A stretch of DNA of 51,326 nucleotides from Pseudomonadota bacterium (GCA_023391375.1 JAEWBB010000007.1:1-51326), one strand, 5' to 3'; shown: positions 25,204 to 37,056, counted from the first letter of the stretch. A program made the numbers and translations. Notes: generated by a model from the sequence alone, not told the origin.

Positions 25204-25914
25204 ATGCGGGTACTGCTGATCGAAGACGAGGCGACGATCGCCAAGAGCATCGAACTGATGCTCGGCACGGAAGGCTTCAACGTCTACACGACCGACCTGG
25301 GCGAAGAGGGCTTGGACCTCGGGAAGCTCTATGATTACGACATCATCCTGCTCGACCTGAACCTGCCGGACATGCACGGCTATGACGTGCTCAAGAAACT
25401 GCGCACCGCCAAGGTTTCGACCCCGGTCCTGATCCTGTCGGGCGTCGGCGAAATGGACAGCAAGGTTCGCGCGCTCGGCTTCGGCGCCGACGACTATGTC
25501 ACCAAGCCGTTCCACCGCGACGAGCTGGTCGCCCGCATCCACGCCATCGTCCGCCGCTCGAAGGGCCACAGCCAGTCGGTCATCCGCACCGGTAAGCTGG
25601 CGGTCAACCTCGACGCCAAGACGGTCGAAGTCGACGGCAGCCGTGTTCACCTGACCGGCAAGGAATATGCGATGCTGGAGCTGCTCAGCTTGCGCAAGGG
25701 CACCACGCTGACCAAGGAAATGTTCCTCAACCACCTCTATGGCGGGATGGACGAGCCGGAACTGAAGATCATCGACGTCTTCATCTGCAAGCTGCGCAAG
25801 AAGCTGGCGCTGGCCTGCGGCGGTGAGAACTATATCGAGACCGTGTGGGGCCGCGGCTACGTGCTGCGCGACGTCGACGGCGAGGTGGTCGCCCCGGACA
25901 CCCAGGTCGCGTAA
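25204..25914 (+). CDS. ctrA: Cell-cycle response regulator CtrA
   Basis: A 236-residue OmpR-type regulator. The receiver domain (1-120) has phospho-acceptor Asp51 in LLDLNLPDMHGYD and Lys101 in YVTKPFHRDELV. The winged helix (about 125-228) has GKEYAMLELLSLRKGTTLTKEMFLNHLYGGMDEPELKIIDVFICKLRKKL, almost identical to CtrA as I know it from Caulobacter. It controls cell cycle, division or motility genes in alphaproteobacteria. The C-terminus ends TQVA; Caulobacter CtrA has an Ala-Ala ClpXP tag, so turnover may differ. The ribosome site is the GGGGG run just before the start. Confidence 0.97.
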   Translation: MRVLLIEDEATIAKSIELMLGTEGFNVYTTDLGEEGLDLGKLYDYDIILLDLNLPDMHGYDVLKKLRTAKVSTPVLILSGVGEMDSKVRALGFGADDYVTKPFHRDELVARIHAIVRRSKGHSQSVIRTGKLAVNLDAKTVEVDGSRVHLTGKEYAMLELLSLRKGTTLTKEMFLNHLYGGMDEPELKIIDVFICKLRKKLALACGGENYIETVWGRGYVLRDVDGEVVAPDTQVA

Positions 25915-25939
25915 CCAAGTTTACCAAGGGGGCAACGGG

Positions 25940-25968
25940 AACGGCGGTGCGAAAGCGCCGCCGTTTTC
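25940..25968 (+). terminator. Intrinsic terminator after ctrA
   Basis: AACGGCGGTGC (25940-25950) and GCGCCGCCGTT (25955-25965) form an 11-bp stem with one wobble pair and a GAAA tetraloop, followed by TTC. It lies 26 bases after the ctrA stop. The T-run is short, so efficiency may be moderate; the reverse strand could also use the hairpin for the convergent gene. Confidence 0.75.
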
Positions 25969-25986
25969 GCATGTGGAACGTGCGCT

Positions 25987-26008
25987 ATGGGTGGAAAGCG
26001 GACAGTCC
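25987..26008 (+). repeat. Short dispersed repeat, copy 1 (upstream side of GFA gene)
   Basis: A 22-base segment starting ATGGGTGG and ending GCGGACAGTCC. A related copy at 26593-26614 matches at 18 of 22 positions in the same orientation. Both lie in lower-GC intergenic DNA on the two sides of the GFA-family gene. They may be degenerate members of a dispersed intergenic element or flanks of an acquired segment. Confidence 0.45.
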
Positions 26009-26043
26009 AGTCCCGTCAACGTTTGAGCTTGATCGTACTGGCC

Positions 26044-26493
26044 TTATCTTGCCGAACTACCCGCTAGTTTCCGAAGCCTGCGCCATAGGAGCTTGGGTAG
26101 CCACTCGGCCGCCATGCTGTTGGTGGAACGCCTAACGCTGTCGGCGGCGAAGGGGTAATAGGCCGGTTTGGTATCGGCGAAGATCTCGCGCGCGATGTAG
26201 AGGCTGTCGGGCGGGAACAACCCCGAGTTGACTGCCAGCTCGGGCCCGTCCTGCGGACGATGGAAGATGTGGGTACCGCAGGTTTCGCAAAAGCCGCGCT
26301 CGGCGAAGGGAGAGGAGCGGAACACACGCAGCGTTTTTCCGCTAACGACCGCGCTCGGCACCTGGAACGACAGCCACGGTCCACTTCCCCACCGCCGGCA
26401 GCGCGCGCAATGGCAGGCCCCGACATCGTAGGTGGGGGCGGGCAGTCGCACCGTCACGCCTCCGCATAAGCACTGGCCTTCAAGCGTAGGCAT
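26044..26493 (-). CDS. GFA-family (CENP-V/Gfa) zinc-binding protein
   Basis: A 149-residue protein of the glutathione-dependent formaldehyde-activating family. Zinc-binding cysteines are Cys8 and Cys10 (GQCLCGGVTVR), Cys27, Cys29 and Cys32 (GACHCARCRRW), and Cys69 and Cys72 (RGFCETCGTHIFHR). The rest follows the fold but many members have no formaldehyde activity, so the function is left open. It lies in a lower-GC segment flanked by a pair of similar 22-base sequences, between ctrA and bpt. Confidence 0.88.
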   Translation of the reverse strand: MPTLEGQCLCGGVTVRLPAPTYDVGACHCARCRRWGSGPWLSFQVPSAVVSGKTLRVFRSSPFAERGFCETCGTHIFHRPQDGPELAVNSGLFPPDSLYIAREIFADTKPAYYPFAADSVRRSTNSMAAEWLPKLLWRRLRKLAGSSAR

Positions 26494-26592
26494 CGATCTC
26501 TCCCGGCCAAAGCTTAGCGCGTGAAGAGCAGCTTGCCACCAAGAGTTGACTGTCCACTAGACCGCACAAAGTTCGTCGGTGAAAAGAACGCA

Positions 26593-26614
26593 ATGGGTCG
26601 TTAGCGGACCGTCC
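26593..26614 (+). repeat. Short dispersed repeat, copy 2 (downstream side of GFA gene)
   Basis: The partner of the segment at 25987-26008, with 18 of 22 bases identical, in the same orientation. Here the sequence is ATGGGTCG then TTAGCGGACCGTCC. It lies in the 144-base gap between the GFA gene and bpt. Directly beyond is an imperfect palindrome around 26625-26640 (TTCCT/AGGAA arms). Confidence 0.45.
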
Positions 26615-26637
26615 GCTTTCCTCCGCCTTCGCAGGAA

Positions 26638-27441
26638 TTACGCGTCGACGAGGATGCGGCGCTGGGTGCGGGCCGGCAGCACCAGTTCGCGGCTCGGCGT
26701 TTCTTCCGGCGCGTCGAAGCGTCGCCAGCCGTCGCGGCTCAATTTCTCGAGCGGGCGGAAGTTGGTCTTGTAGGCCATGCGGTCCGAGCCTTCGACCCAG
26801 TAGCCGAGGTAGACGTAGGGCAGCCCCATCCGCGCGGCGCGGACGATGTGATCGAGGATGATCGTCGTGCCGAGGCCGCGGCGGGCGCCCTCGCCCACGT
26901 CGTAAAAGCTGTAGATCATCGACAGCCCGTCCGACTGCTGGTCGGTGAGGCAGGCGCCGACCAGGCGGCCCGGCTTTCCGTCGACCGACGGCTCGCGATA
27001 TTCGAGGACGTGGCTGCGCACCGGCGTCTGCTCGATCATGTCGGCGAAGTCGTGCTCGTCCATCTCGATCATCCCGCCGCCCGGGTGTCGTGCGGCGAGA
27101 TATTTGCGCAGCAGCTCGAACTGCTCCTCGGTGCTCCACGGCCGGCAGGCGGTGACCTCGAGGTCGGCGTTGCGGCGGATCTGCTTGCGCTGGCTGGCGC
27201 TGGGCGAAAATTCCGAGGCGACGACGCGGACCGACACACAGGCCGTGCAATCGACGCAGGACGGGCGATAGGCGACCGATTGCGAGCGTCGGAAACCGAT
27301 CCGGCCGAGCGCTTCGTTGAGTTCGGTCGAGTTGCGTCCGGTCAGCTCGGTGAAGACCTTCCGCTCCACCTTGCCCGGCAGGTACGGGCACGGGCTCGGA
27401 TTGGTGACGAAGAATTTGGGGAAGCGAAATGGTGCGCTCAT
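26638..27441 (-). CDS. bpt: Aspartate/glutamate leucyltransferase (Bpt), L/F-arginyl transferase family
   Basis: A 267-residue N-degron transferase of the ATE family that in Vibrio-type Bpt adds Leu to proteins with N-terminal Asp or Glu for ClpS/ClpAP turnover. The N-terminal ATE region has TNPSPCPYLPGKVERKVF and the Cys cluster RPSCVDCTACVSVRV. The C-terminal domain has RRGLGTTIILDHIVRAARMGLPYVYLGYWVEGSDRMAYKTNFRPLE, the GNAT-like aminoacyl transferase site. It is preceded by a 180-base gap with a hairpin and followed by low-GC sequence. Confidence 0.93.
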   Translation of the reverse strand: MSAPFRFPKFFVTNPSPCPYLPGKVERKVFTELTGRNSTELNEALGRIGFRRSQSVAYRPSCVDCTACVSVRVVASEFSPSASQRKQIRRNADLEVTACRPWSTEEQFELLRKYLAARHPGGGMIEMDEHDFADMIEQTPVRSHVLEYREPSVDGKPGRLVGACLTDQQSDGLSMIYSFYDVGEGARRGLGTTIILDHIVRAARMGLPYVYLGYWVEGSDRMAYKTNFRPLEKLSRDGWRRFDAPEETPSRELVLPARTQRRILVDA

Positions 27442-27555
27442 TTTCCCTCCTTCCTCGCGGCCTCTCTCGAATGGTTACGAAAGTCTTAATGCCTCTTTGA
27501 AACGCCGCTGAAAAGGGCTGGTGCCAAGGAAAGAGGGTTAACGCGAAAATGTGTC

Positions 27556-27585
27556 CCGGAACGGCGCAGAATTGCGCCATTCCGG
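27556..27585 (-). terminator. Hairpin downstream of threonine ammonia-lyase
   Basis: CCGGAACGGCGCA (27556-27568) and TGCGCCATTCCGG (27573-27585) form a 13-bp stem with a 4-base loop; the single non-Watson-Crick pair is G-U only in the minus-strand RNA. The stem lies 37 bases after the ammonia-lyase stop, between it and bpt. A T-run follows less directly (GGGACACATTTT on the minus strand), so it is a weak terminator or an mRNA-end hairpin. Confidence 0.5.
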
Positions 27586-27621
27586 CCCCGCAACTTTTTG
27601 CCTTGGGAAGGCGCCGTGCGC

Positions 27622-28842
27622 CTAGTCGAGTGCGGCGCGCTCGACCTCGAAGCCGCTGCCTTCCAGCCGCTTGACCAGCCGGTCGATCGAGGCGGAGTCG
27701 CGTGCCTCGCACTCGATCTCGATCACCGTGTCCTTGGCCGGCAGCGCCGTGAAGATGCGGTGGTGGACGGTCTCGATAATGTTGACGCCGCATTCGTGGA
27801 ACTTGGCGGTGATCGCCGCCAGCGCGCCCGGCTGGTCCTGCGCCGCGATCTTCAGCCGCGCGATGCGGCCGCAGCGGACCAGCTCACGCACCAGCACGTT
27901 GGCGAGCAAGTGGGTGTCGATGTTGCCGCCGCACAGGACGGTGCCGACCTTGCGGCCCTTGTAGCGCTGCGGATCGGCCAGGATGGCGGCAAGGCCGGCG
28001 GCCCCCGCCCCTTCGACCACGGTCTTCTCGATTCCGACGAGTAGCGCGACGGCATGCTCGATATCCTTTTCGGCGACCAGGTCGATGCGGTCGACATATT
28101 CCGAAATGATGGCGCGAGTGAGCTTGCCCGGCTCTTTCACCGCGATGCCTTCGGCCAGCGTGTCGCCGCCGATCTTGTCGCTCTTTCCTTCGACGACATT
28201 CTTCATCGACGGATAGAGCTCGGCCTCGACGCCGACGATGTTGATGTCCGGGTTCATCGACTTGGCGGCGATCGCCATGCCGCTGATCAGGCCGCCGCCG
28301 CCGATCGGGACGACCAGCGTGTCGAGGTCCGGCGCATCTTCCAGCATCTCCAGCGCGATCGACCCGGTGCCGGCGACGATCGCGGGGTCGTCGAACGGGT
28401 GGACGAAGACATAACCCTTCTCCGCTTCCAGTTCGCGCGCCCGGGCATAGGCGTCGTCGAAGCGGGCGCCGTGAAGGATCACGGTCGCGCCATGTTCCTC
28501 GGTCTGGTTGACCTTCATCGACGGCGTGTTGGTCGGCATGACGATGGTGACGGGAACGCCGAGCCGGCGGCCGTGGTAGGCGACCGCCTGGGCGTGGTTG
28601 CCGGCGCTTGCGGCGATGACGCCGCGCCTGCGCTCGTCCTCGGTCAGGCCGAGCAGCTTGTTGAGCGCACCGCGCTCCTTGTAGGCGGCGGTAAACTGCA
28701 AATTCTCGAACTTCAGCCACACTTCGGCATCGACGATTTCGCTGAGCGTGCGCGACAGCAGGCAGGGCGTGCGCACCACCGCCCCCTCGATGCGGGTACG
28801 GGCGGCGCGGATGTCGTCGATGGTCGGGAAGGCGTCGGTCAT
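27622..28842 (-). CDS. ilvA: Threonine ammonia-lyase with C-terminal ACT domain
   Basis: A 406-residue PLP enzyme that turns threonine into 2-oxobutanoate, the first step of isoleucine synthesis or a catabolic route. The Schiff-base Lys55 is in QFTAAYKERGALNKLL, the phosphate loop is GGGGLISGMAIA, and SAGNHAQAVAYH is the substrate loop. A single ACT domain covers roughly residues 325-400, shorter than the double ACT of E. coli IlvA. ACT presence suggests effector control. The start MTDAFPTIDDIRAARTRIEG is chosen over an upstream ATG; the opposite gene starts about 55 bases away. The ilvA/tdcB assignment is uncertain. Confidence 0.93.
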   Translation of the reverse strand: MTDAFPTIDDIRAARTRIEGAVVRTPCLLSRTLSEIVDAEVWLKFENLQFTAAYKERGALNKLLGLTEDERRRGVIAASAGNHAQAVAYHGRRLGVPVTIVMPTNTPSMKVNQTEEHGATVILHGARFDDAYARARELEAEKGYVFVHPFDDPAIVAGTGSIALEMLEDAPDLDTLVVPIGGGGLISGMAIAAKSMNPDINIVGVEAELYPSMKNVVEGKSDKIGGDTLAEGIAVKEPGKLTRAIISEYVDRIDLVAEKDIEHAVALLVGIEKTVVEGAGAAGLAAILADPQRYKGRKVGTVLCGGNIDTHLLANVLVRELVRCGRIARLKIAAQDQPGALAAITAKFHECGVNIIETVHHRIFTALPAKDTVIEIECEARDSASIDRLVKRLEGSGFEVERAALD

Positions 28843-28896
28843 GGCGCGCGTGGCTAGCCCTTCCCGCGCCGCCAAACAATGCTAGTGATGCGCGCC

Positions 28897-30546
28897 ATGA
28901 CGCTTCGCACCCTCGCGCTCGCCGCGCTGCTCGCCACTGCCGCCACCCCAGCCCTTGCCGATACGCTGATCGACCATGTCGACGGACTGCAGGTCGATGC
29001 GAGCGGCAGGCTCGATCGCTTCACAGCCATCCTGATCGGCAAGGACGGTCGGGTCGTGAAACTCTTCCGCGGCAAGGAAGCGCGGCCGAAAAAGGTCGAT
29101 TTCCTGGTCGACGGCGAAGGCCGGGTGGTGATGCCGGGCCTGATCGACGCACACGGCCATGTCATGGGGCTGGGCGAGGCCGCGCTCCAGCTCGACGTCA
29201 CCAACACGCGCTCGATCGCCGAACTTCAGCAGCGGCTGCGCGACTATGCCGCCGCCAATCCCAAGCTGCGCTGGATCCGCGGCGGCGGCTGGAACCAGGA
29301 ATTGTGGAACGACAGGCGCATGCCCACCGCCGCCGACCTCGACGCCGCGGTGCCCGATCGGCCGGTGTGGCTGGAACGGGTCGACGGTCATGCCGCGGTC
29401 GGCAATAGCGCCGCGTTGGCCGCCGCGGGAATCACCGACTCGACCAAGGCACCGCCGGGCGGGCGGATCGAAAAGGGCCTGTTCACCGATGCCGCGCGGC
29501 AGCTGGTCGAGGACAAGATTCCGGCCGCCGTCCCGGCCGAACGCGACCGGGCGCTGGCCGAGGCGCAATCGATCCTGCTGTCAAAGGGCCTGACCGCGGT
29601 CGCCGACATGGGCACCGACCAGAACGGCTGGAACGCGATGCGCCGGATGGGCGACGCGGGCCGGCTGGAAGTGCGGATCATGAGCTACGCGTTCGGGATC
29701 GACAACCTCCTGTCGATCGCGGGTCCCTCGCCGACGCCGTGGCTGTACGGCGGACGGCTCAAGATGGGCGGGGTCAAGCTCTACGCCGACGGCGCGCTCG
29801 GCTCGCGCGGGGCGTGGCTCAAGCAGCCCTACTCCGACCACCCCGAAACGCGCGGCCTGCCGCTGCTCGACGATACCAAGCTCAAGAATTACGCCAGCAG
29901 GGCGGCGATGGACGGCTTCCAGGTCGCGGTCCACGCCATCGGCGACGCGGCGAACGCCGAAGTAATCGGCGCCTATGAGGAGCTGGGCGACACCTACAAG
30001 GGCGACCGGCGCTGGCGGATCGAGCATGCGCAGGTCATCGACGTCGCCGACCTCCCGCGGTTGAAGCCGGCGGGCATCATCGCCTCGATGCAGCCGACGC
30101 ACGCCACCAGCGACAAGAACATGGCCGGCGCGCGGCTGGGCGAGGCGCGGCTGAAGGGCGCCTATGCGTGGCAGACCATCTCGCAGCTGGGCGTGCCGAT
30201 CGCGCTGGGCAGCGACTTCCCGGTCGAAAAGCCGAACCCGTTCGAAGGCCTTTACGCCGCCGTCACGCGGCAGGACCTCGAGGGGCAGCCGCCGGGCGGT
30301 TGGCGGCCCGAGGAAAAGCTGACGTTCGAGCAGGCGCTGAACGGCTTCACCCGCGGCGCGGCGTGGGCCGGCTTTGCCGAACAGAATATCGGCAGCCTCG
30401 ACCCCGGCCACTATGCCGACTTCATCATCGTCGATCGCGACCCGTCGAAGGCGCAAGGGTTGGACCTGGCCCGGACGCAGGTGCTCGAAACCTGGGTCGG
30501 CGGCCGCAAGGTCTACCAGAAGAAGGCTAGCGCGCCTTCGAAGTGA
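28897..30546 (+). CDS. Exported amidohydrolase (YtcJ-like, metal-dependent hydrolase family 3)
   Basis: A 549-residue protein from MTLRTLALAALLATAATPALADT, a Sec signal peptide; two nearby upstream ATGs could be used instead. The metal site starts with VMPGLIDAHGHVMGLG, and later ligands are in HAIGDAANAEV, IEHAQVID and IALGSDFPVEKPNP. This is the YtcJ-type amidohydrolase fold; substrates in the family are mostly unknown. It is divergent from the ammonia-lyase and its end overlaps the dsbD end by 20 bases. Confidence 0.9.
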   Translation: MTLRTLALAALLATAATPALADTLIDHVDGLQVDASGRLDRFTAILIGKDGRVVKLFRGKEARPKKVDFLVDGEGRVVMPGLIDAHGHVMGLGEAALQLDVTNTRSIAELQQRLRDYAAANPKLRWIRGGGWNQELWNDRRMPTAADLDAAVPDRPVWLERVDGHAAVGNSAALAAAGITDSTKAPPGGRIEKGLFTDAARQLVEDKIPAAVPAERDRALAEAQSILLSKGLTAVADMGTDQNGWNAMRRMGDAGRLEVRIMSYAFGIDNLLSIAGPSPTPWLYGGRLKMGGVKLYADGALGSRGAWLKQPYSDHPETRGLPLLDDTKLKNYASRAAMDGFQVAVHAIGDAANAEVIGAYEELGDTYKGDRRWRIEHAQVIDVADLPRLKPAGIIASMQPTHATSDKNMAGARLGEARLKGAYAWQTISQLGVPIALGSDFPVEKPNPFEGLYAAVTRQDLEGQPPGGWRPEEKLTFEQALNGFTRGAAWAGFAEQNIGSLDPGHYADFIIVDRDPSKAQGLDLARTQVLETWVGGRKVYQKKASAPSK

Positions 30547-32503
30547 GGAGGCCCGGCGTCAGGACCTGCGGCAGCTCTTCCGGGCTGCCGCCGCCGGCCG
30601 GATACCAGAGGTACAGTGGCACCGCCGCGCGCTGGCGGCTGTCGAGGAAGCGGGTGATCGCGGGGTCGCCATTGGTCCAGTCGGCGACGACGACCTTGAC
30701 CCCCGCCTTGCCGAACGCCTCGCGGACCTCTTCGCGGTCGATCGCGCCCGCTTCGTTGACCTTGCAGGTCAGGCACCAGTCGGCGGTGAAATAGACGAAT
30801 ACCGGATGGCCGGCCTTTTGCGCCTCGGCCACCGCCGCCTCGCTCCACGCGCTTGCCCCTAGCGGCACGCGCGAGACCGCGTCGGCACGGGGCGGCACGA
30901 GTGCTGCTGCACCGGCAATCAGCACCACTGCCGCGCAAAGCATGACTAGTCCTCCGCCCTGCCCGCCGCGCTGCCGCCGGCCGAACCACCAGAGGAGAGC
31001 GGCGAGCACTGCAACCGCCACCACTCCCAAGACGAGCGCAGGCGAGCCCGCCTGCCTGTAGAGCAACCACAGGCAACCCGCGGCGACCGCCGCCATCGGG
31101 ATGGCGAGGAAGCGCTGCAGGCGGATCATCCATGGTCCCGGCTTCGGCAAGCGATTCCGCAAGGTCGGGACAAAAGCCACGACCACGAAGGGCAGCGCGA
31201 GGCCAAGGCCCAGTGCGGCGAACACCGCGACCGACCCGACCGCCGGCAAGAGCAATGCCGTTCCCAGCGCCGCGCCAAGGAACGGACCCGCGCAGGGCGT
31301 CGCCACGAACGCCGCAAGCGCGCCGGTGCCGAAGCTGCCGGCCGGCGCCGCTTCGCCCGCCAGCACGGGCAGCTCGAAGGTACGCAGCAGGTTGAGCGTC
31401 ATCGCCGTCGCCAGCAGCAGCAGCAGGATCGTCGTCCGCGGGTCCTGGAGCTGGAAGGCCCAGCCCGCCGCACTACCGCCGGCCCGGATTGCCAGCAGGA
31501 TAGCCCCCAGCGCGCCGGTGCCGACGATCGCCCCCGCCGCATAGGCCAGCGCATCCTTGCGCGCCACCGCTTCGCTTTCCCCTGCCCGCGCCAGGTGCAG
31601 CGCCTTCAGCGCCAGGATCGGGAAGACGCACGGCATGAGGTTGAGCAGCATCCCGCCCAGGATCGCGCCAAGGACCGCTAGCAGGATTGCCCGCGCGCCG
31701 AGCGAGCCGACCGGTGTGCCCCCGTCCGGCACCGGCCCGGGCGTGGCCGCGATTTCCAGCCCGCGCCCGTCGCCGAGCGCCAGCACGCCGGCAAGCCGCG
31801 CCGCACCGCCGTCCTTCGGCACCAGGTCGGCGATCAGCAGGTCTCCCTTGCGACGGAATGCCTGCGGGGCGGCAAGATCGATTCCGCTTTCGCCATCGGG
31901 GAAGAAATAGGGTTCGCCCAGCGTCACGCTGGCCGGGAGCGGCACGGCGAGGCGGAGCTTGCCGTCGTCGGGTGCAAAACGGGCGGGACTGGCGATCGGG
32001 TGCGGCATCAGCCGCCGCCACTCGTCGAACCGCTCGTCGCGTCCGCTGATCCCCGCAAGGTCGAGCGTCACCTCGCCTTTCTCCGGCACGCAGATCTTGT
32101 CGTTGCAGGCGAGCCATTGCAGCCGCGCGGTGATCGTCCCGCCCTGCAATCCGGGCGGGAGCTTCAGCCGGGTAAGCAGCGCATAGTCGTGCTCGTACAC
32201 ATAGCTGGTGATTCCCTGCACCAGCAGCTTCGTTGGGACGGGGTAGCGGAGCGGCTCGACACTCGCCCCGGCCGGCAGCGTCCATTCCGCCTGCACCGGG
32301 AGGCCGGCATCGCCGGGGTTGAGCCAGTAGCCGTGCCACCCCTCCTGCACATGCATCACCAGCGCCAGTTCGACCGTCCCGTCGACGGCCGGCAGCCCCT
32401 CCGCTGCCAGTTCGGGCTGGATGGCATTGACCCGCGATTGCGGCTGCGCGTTCGCCGCCAGCGGCGCTGCGATCAGGGCAAGGAGGAATAGCAGGAAGCG
32501 CAC
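30527..32503 (-). CDS. dsbD: Thiol:disulfide interchange protein DsbD-like (protein-disulfide reductase)
   Basis: About 658 residues from a GTG preceded by AGGAG. The N-terminus VRFLLFLLALIAAPLAANA is a signal peptide. Next is a periplasmic domain with LQWLACNDKICVPEKGEV (DsbC/DsbD-alpha type), then about eight membrane helices with one cysteine each in LLNLMPCVFPIL and FVATPCAGPFLGAALG. The end is a thioredoxin domain with FTADWCLTCKVNEAGAI (CxxC). It passes electrons from cytoplasmic thioredoxin to the periplasm. It follows metH by 16 bases and may share its transcript. Confidence 0.93.
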   Translation of the reverse strand: MRFLLFLLALIAAPLAANAQPQSRVNAIQPELAAEGLPAVDGTVELALVMHVQEGWHGYWLNPGDAGLPVQAEWTLPAGASVEPLRYPVPTKLLVQGITSYVYEHDYALLTRLKLPPGLQGGTITARLQWLACNDKICVPEKGEVTLDLAGISGRDERFDEWRRLMPHPIASPARFAPDDGKLRLAVPLPASVTLGEPYFFPDGESGIDLAAPQAFRRKGDLLIADLVPKDGGAARLAGVLALGDGRGLEIAATPGPVPDGGTPVGSLGARAILLAVLGAILGGMLLNLMPCVFPILALKALHLARAGESEAVARKDALAYAAGAIVGTGALGAILLAIRAGGSAAGWAFQLQDPRTTILLLLLATAMTLNLLRTFELPVLAGEAAPAGSFGTGALAAFVATPCAGPFLGAALGTALLLPAVGSVAVFAALGLGLALPFVVVAFVPTLRNRLPKPGPWMIRLQRFLAIPMAAVAAGCLWLLYRQAGSPALVLGVVAVAVLAALLWWFGRRQRGGQGGGLVMLCAAVVLIAGAAALVPPRADAVSRVPLGASAWSEAAVAEAQKAGHPVFVYFTADWCLTCKVNEAGAIDREEVREAFGKAGVKVVVADWTNGDPAITRFLDSRQRAAVPLYLWYPAGGGSPEELPQVLTPGLLTSKAR

Positions 32504-32519
32504 GACTGCGCTCCTAGCC

Positions 32520-35119
<2,600 letters not shown>

Positions 35120-35123
<4 letters not shown>

Positions 35124-36157
35124 GCAGCGATCACCATGGGTTCAAGGCCGGCGAGCAACATGTCGCCGAGGGGGGCCGGGACGGCGCGCGGCGTGCAATC
35201 GCGCACCGCCCCGGCGATTGCGGCGATATGCTGCGGGGTCGTCCCGCAGCAGCCGCCGACGGCGTTGACCAGGCCCTCGTCGAGCCATTCGCGGACCTGC
35301 GCCGCGGTTTCTTCGGCCGCTTCGTCATATTCGCCCATGTCGTTGGGCAAGCCCGCATTCGGGTAGGCCATGACCAGCGTCGGTGCGAGGCGCGACAGCG
35401 CTGCGAGGTGCGGGCGAAGCTGCGCCGCGCCGAACGAGCAATTGAGCCCGATGGTCAGCGGGTCGGCATGCGCCACGCTGGCCCAGAACGCCTCGACCGT
35501 GTGGCCGGACAGATTGCGGCCCGACAGGTCGGTCAGCGTCATCGACAGCATGATCGGCACGTCGCGGCCGAGATCGGCTTCCAGTTCCTTGACCGCGAGC
35601 ACCGCTGCCTTGGCGTTCAGCGTATCGAACACCGTCTCGATCAGGATGAAGTCCGCGCCGCCTTCGATCAAGGCCTCGGCCTGCTGGCGATAGACCGACT
35701 TCACCGTGTCGAAATCGACCTCGCGGTAGCCGGGGTCGTTGACGTCGGGCGACAGCGACAACGTCTTGTTGGTCGGCCCCATCGCGCCGGCCACCCACAC
35801 CTGCCGTCCGGCGGCGTCGGCCACCTTGCGGGTCAGGCGCGCCGCCGCGCTGTTGATCTCGCTGACCAGCGCCGCGGCATCGTCGCCATAGTCGGACTGG
35901 CTGATCGTGTTGGCGTTGAACGTGTTGGTCGCTAGGATGTCGGCACCGGCGTCGATGAAGCGCTGCGCCATCGACGCGATGACGTCCGGCCGCGTCAGGT
36001 TGAGCAGGTCGTTGTTGCCGCGCTGGTCGGCCTTGAGGCCGAGGTCGCCGCCATAATCGTCGAGCTTTTCCTGCTGGATCAGCGTGCCGTAGGCGCCGTC
36101 TTTGACCAGCACGCGCTTGGCCGCTTCGGCCCGCAAGGCGTTTGCGGCGGCGCTCAT
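35120..36157 (-). CDS. metH: Homocysteine S-methyltransferase subunit (N-terminal part of split MetH)
   Basis: A 345-residue homocysteine-binding barrel from MSAAANALRAEAAKRVLVKDGAYGTLIQ. Zinc ligands are visible as IGLNCSFGA and NAVGGCCGTTPQHIAAI. Other MetH signatures are FIDAGADILATNTFNANTISQSDYG and GPTNKTLSLSPDVNDPGYR. Its stop overlaps the next metH part, and its start overlaps the metF stop (both ATGA). The frame remains open upstream inside metF, but the chosen ATG is the coupled one. Confidence 0.94.
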
Positions 36158-37056
36158 GCCCGGACTCCGAGGAGGTGGCAGATGGCGTAGGCCAGTTCGG
36201 CCCGATTCAACGTATAGAAGTGGAATTCGCGGACTCCCCCGGCATAGAGCTGGCCGCACAATTCCGACGCCACTGTCGCGGCGATCAGCGCCCGCGCGGC
36301 AGGCAACGCGTCGAGGCCCTCGAACATCTGGTCCATCCACGCCGGAATCTGCGCGCCGCACTGGCCGGCGAAGCGGCGGGTGGTGGCGACGTTCGAGACC
36401 GGCAGGATGCCCGGCACCAGCTCGATCCCCGGCCGCCGCTTTTCGAGCGCATCGCGGAAGCGGAAGAAGCAGTCGGCCGAGAAGAAGAATTGCGTGATTG
36501 CCCGAGTCGCCCCGGCGTCGACCTTGCGGATCAGATTGTCGAGGTCGCTGTCCGGGCAGTCCGCTTCGGGATGTACCTCGGGATAGGCGGCGACCGAAAT
36601 GTCGAAGTCGTGGCGCGCCTTCAAGCCCGCCACCAGCTCGGCCGCGTTCCTGTAGCCGTCGAGGTGCGGCATGTACGGCATGTCCGCTTCGGGCGAATCC
36701 CCGCGCAGCGCCACGATGTTGCGCACGCCGGCGTCCCAATAGGCATCCGCCACCTCGTCGACCTCGGCCTTGCTCGCCCCGACGCAGGTCAGGTGCGCCG
36801 CCGGCGTCAGCGAGGTCTCGTCGAGGATGCGCTTGACCGTGGCGTGGGTGCGCTCGCGGGTCGAGCCGCCCGCGCCGTAAGTGACGCTGACAAAGCGCGG
36901 ATTGAGCGGTTCCAGAGTCTCGATCGAACGCCACAGCGTCTCGGCCATCGCCTCGGTCTTGGGCGGGAAGAATTCGAAGCTGACCGCAATGTCGCCGCGC
37001 GCTTCCGCGAACAGCGGTAGATGGCTGGCCAGCGCGGTTTCGGCGGCGGCGTTCAC
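36154..37056 (-). CDS. metF: Methylenetetrahydrofolate reductase
   Basis: A 300-residue FAD enzyme that makes 5-methyl-THF, the methyl donor for MetH. FEFFPPKTEAMAETLW is the N-terminal signature, with RFVSVTYGAGGSTRERT, AHLTCVGAS and ALRGDSP following. The flavin site region has AAYPEVHPEA. The gene overlaps the ArsR-methyltransferase stop by 4 bases and the downstream metH start by ATGA. Methyl donor synthesis and use are thus encoded in one coupled unit. Confidence 0.96.
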   Translation of the reverse strand: MNAAAETALASHLPLFAEARGDIAVSFEFFPPKTEAMAETLWRSIETLEPLNPRFVSVTYGAGGSTRERTHATVKRILDETSLTPAAHLTCVGASKAEVDEVADAYWDAGVRNIVALRGDSPEADMPYMPHLDGYRNAAELVAGLKARHDFDISVAAYPEVHPEADCPDSDLDNLIRKVDAGATRAITQFFFSADCFFRFRDALEKRRPGIELVPGILPVSNVATTRRFAGQCGAQIPAWMDQMFEGLDALPAARALIAATVASELCGQLYAGGVREFHFYTLNRAELAYAICHLLGVRA

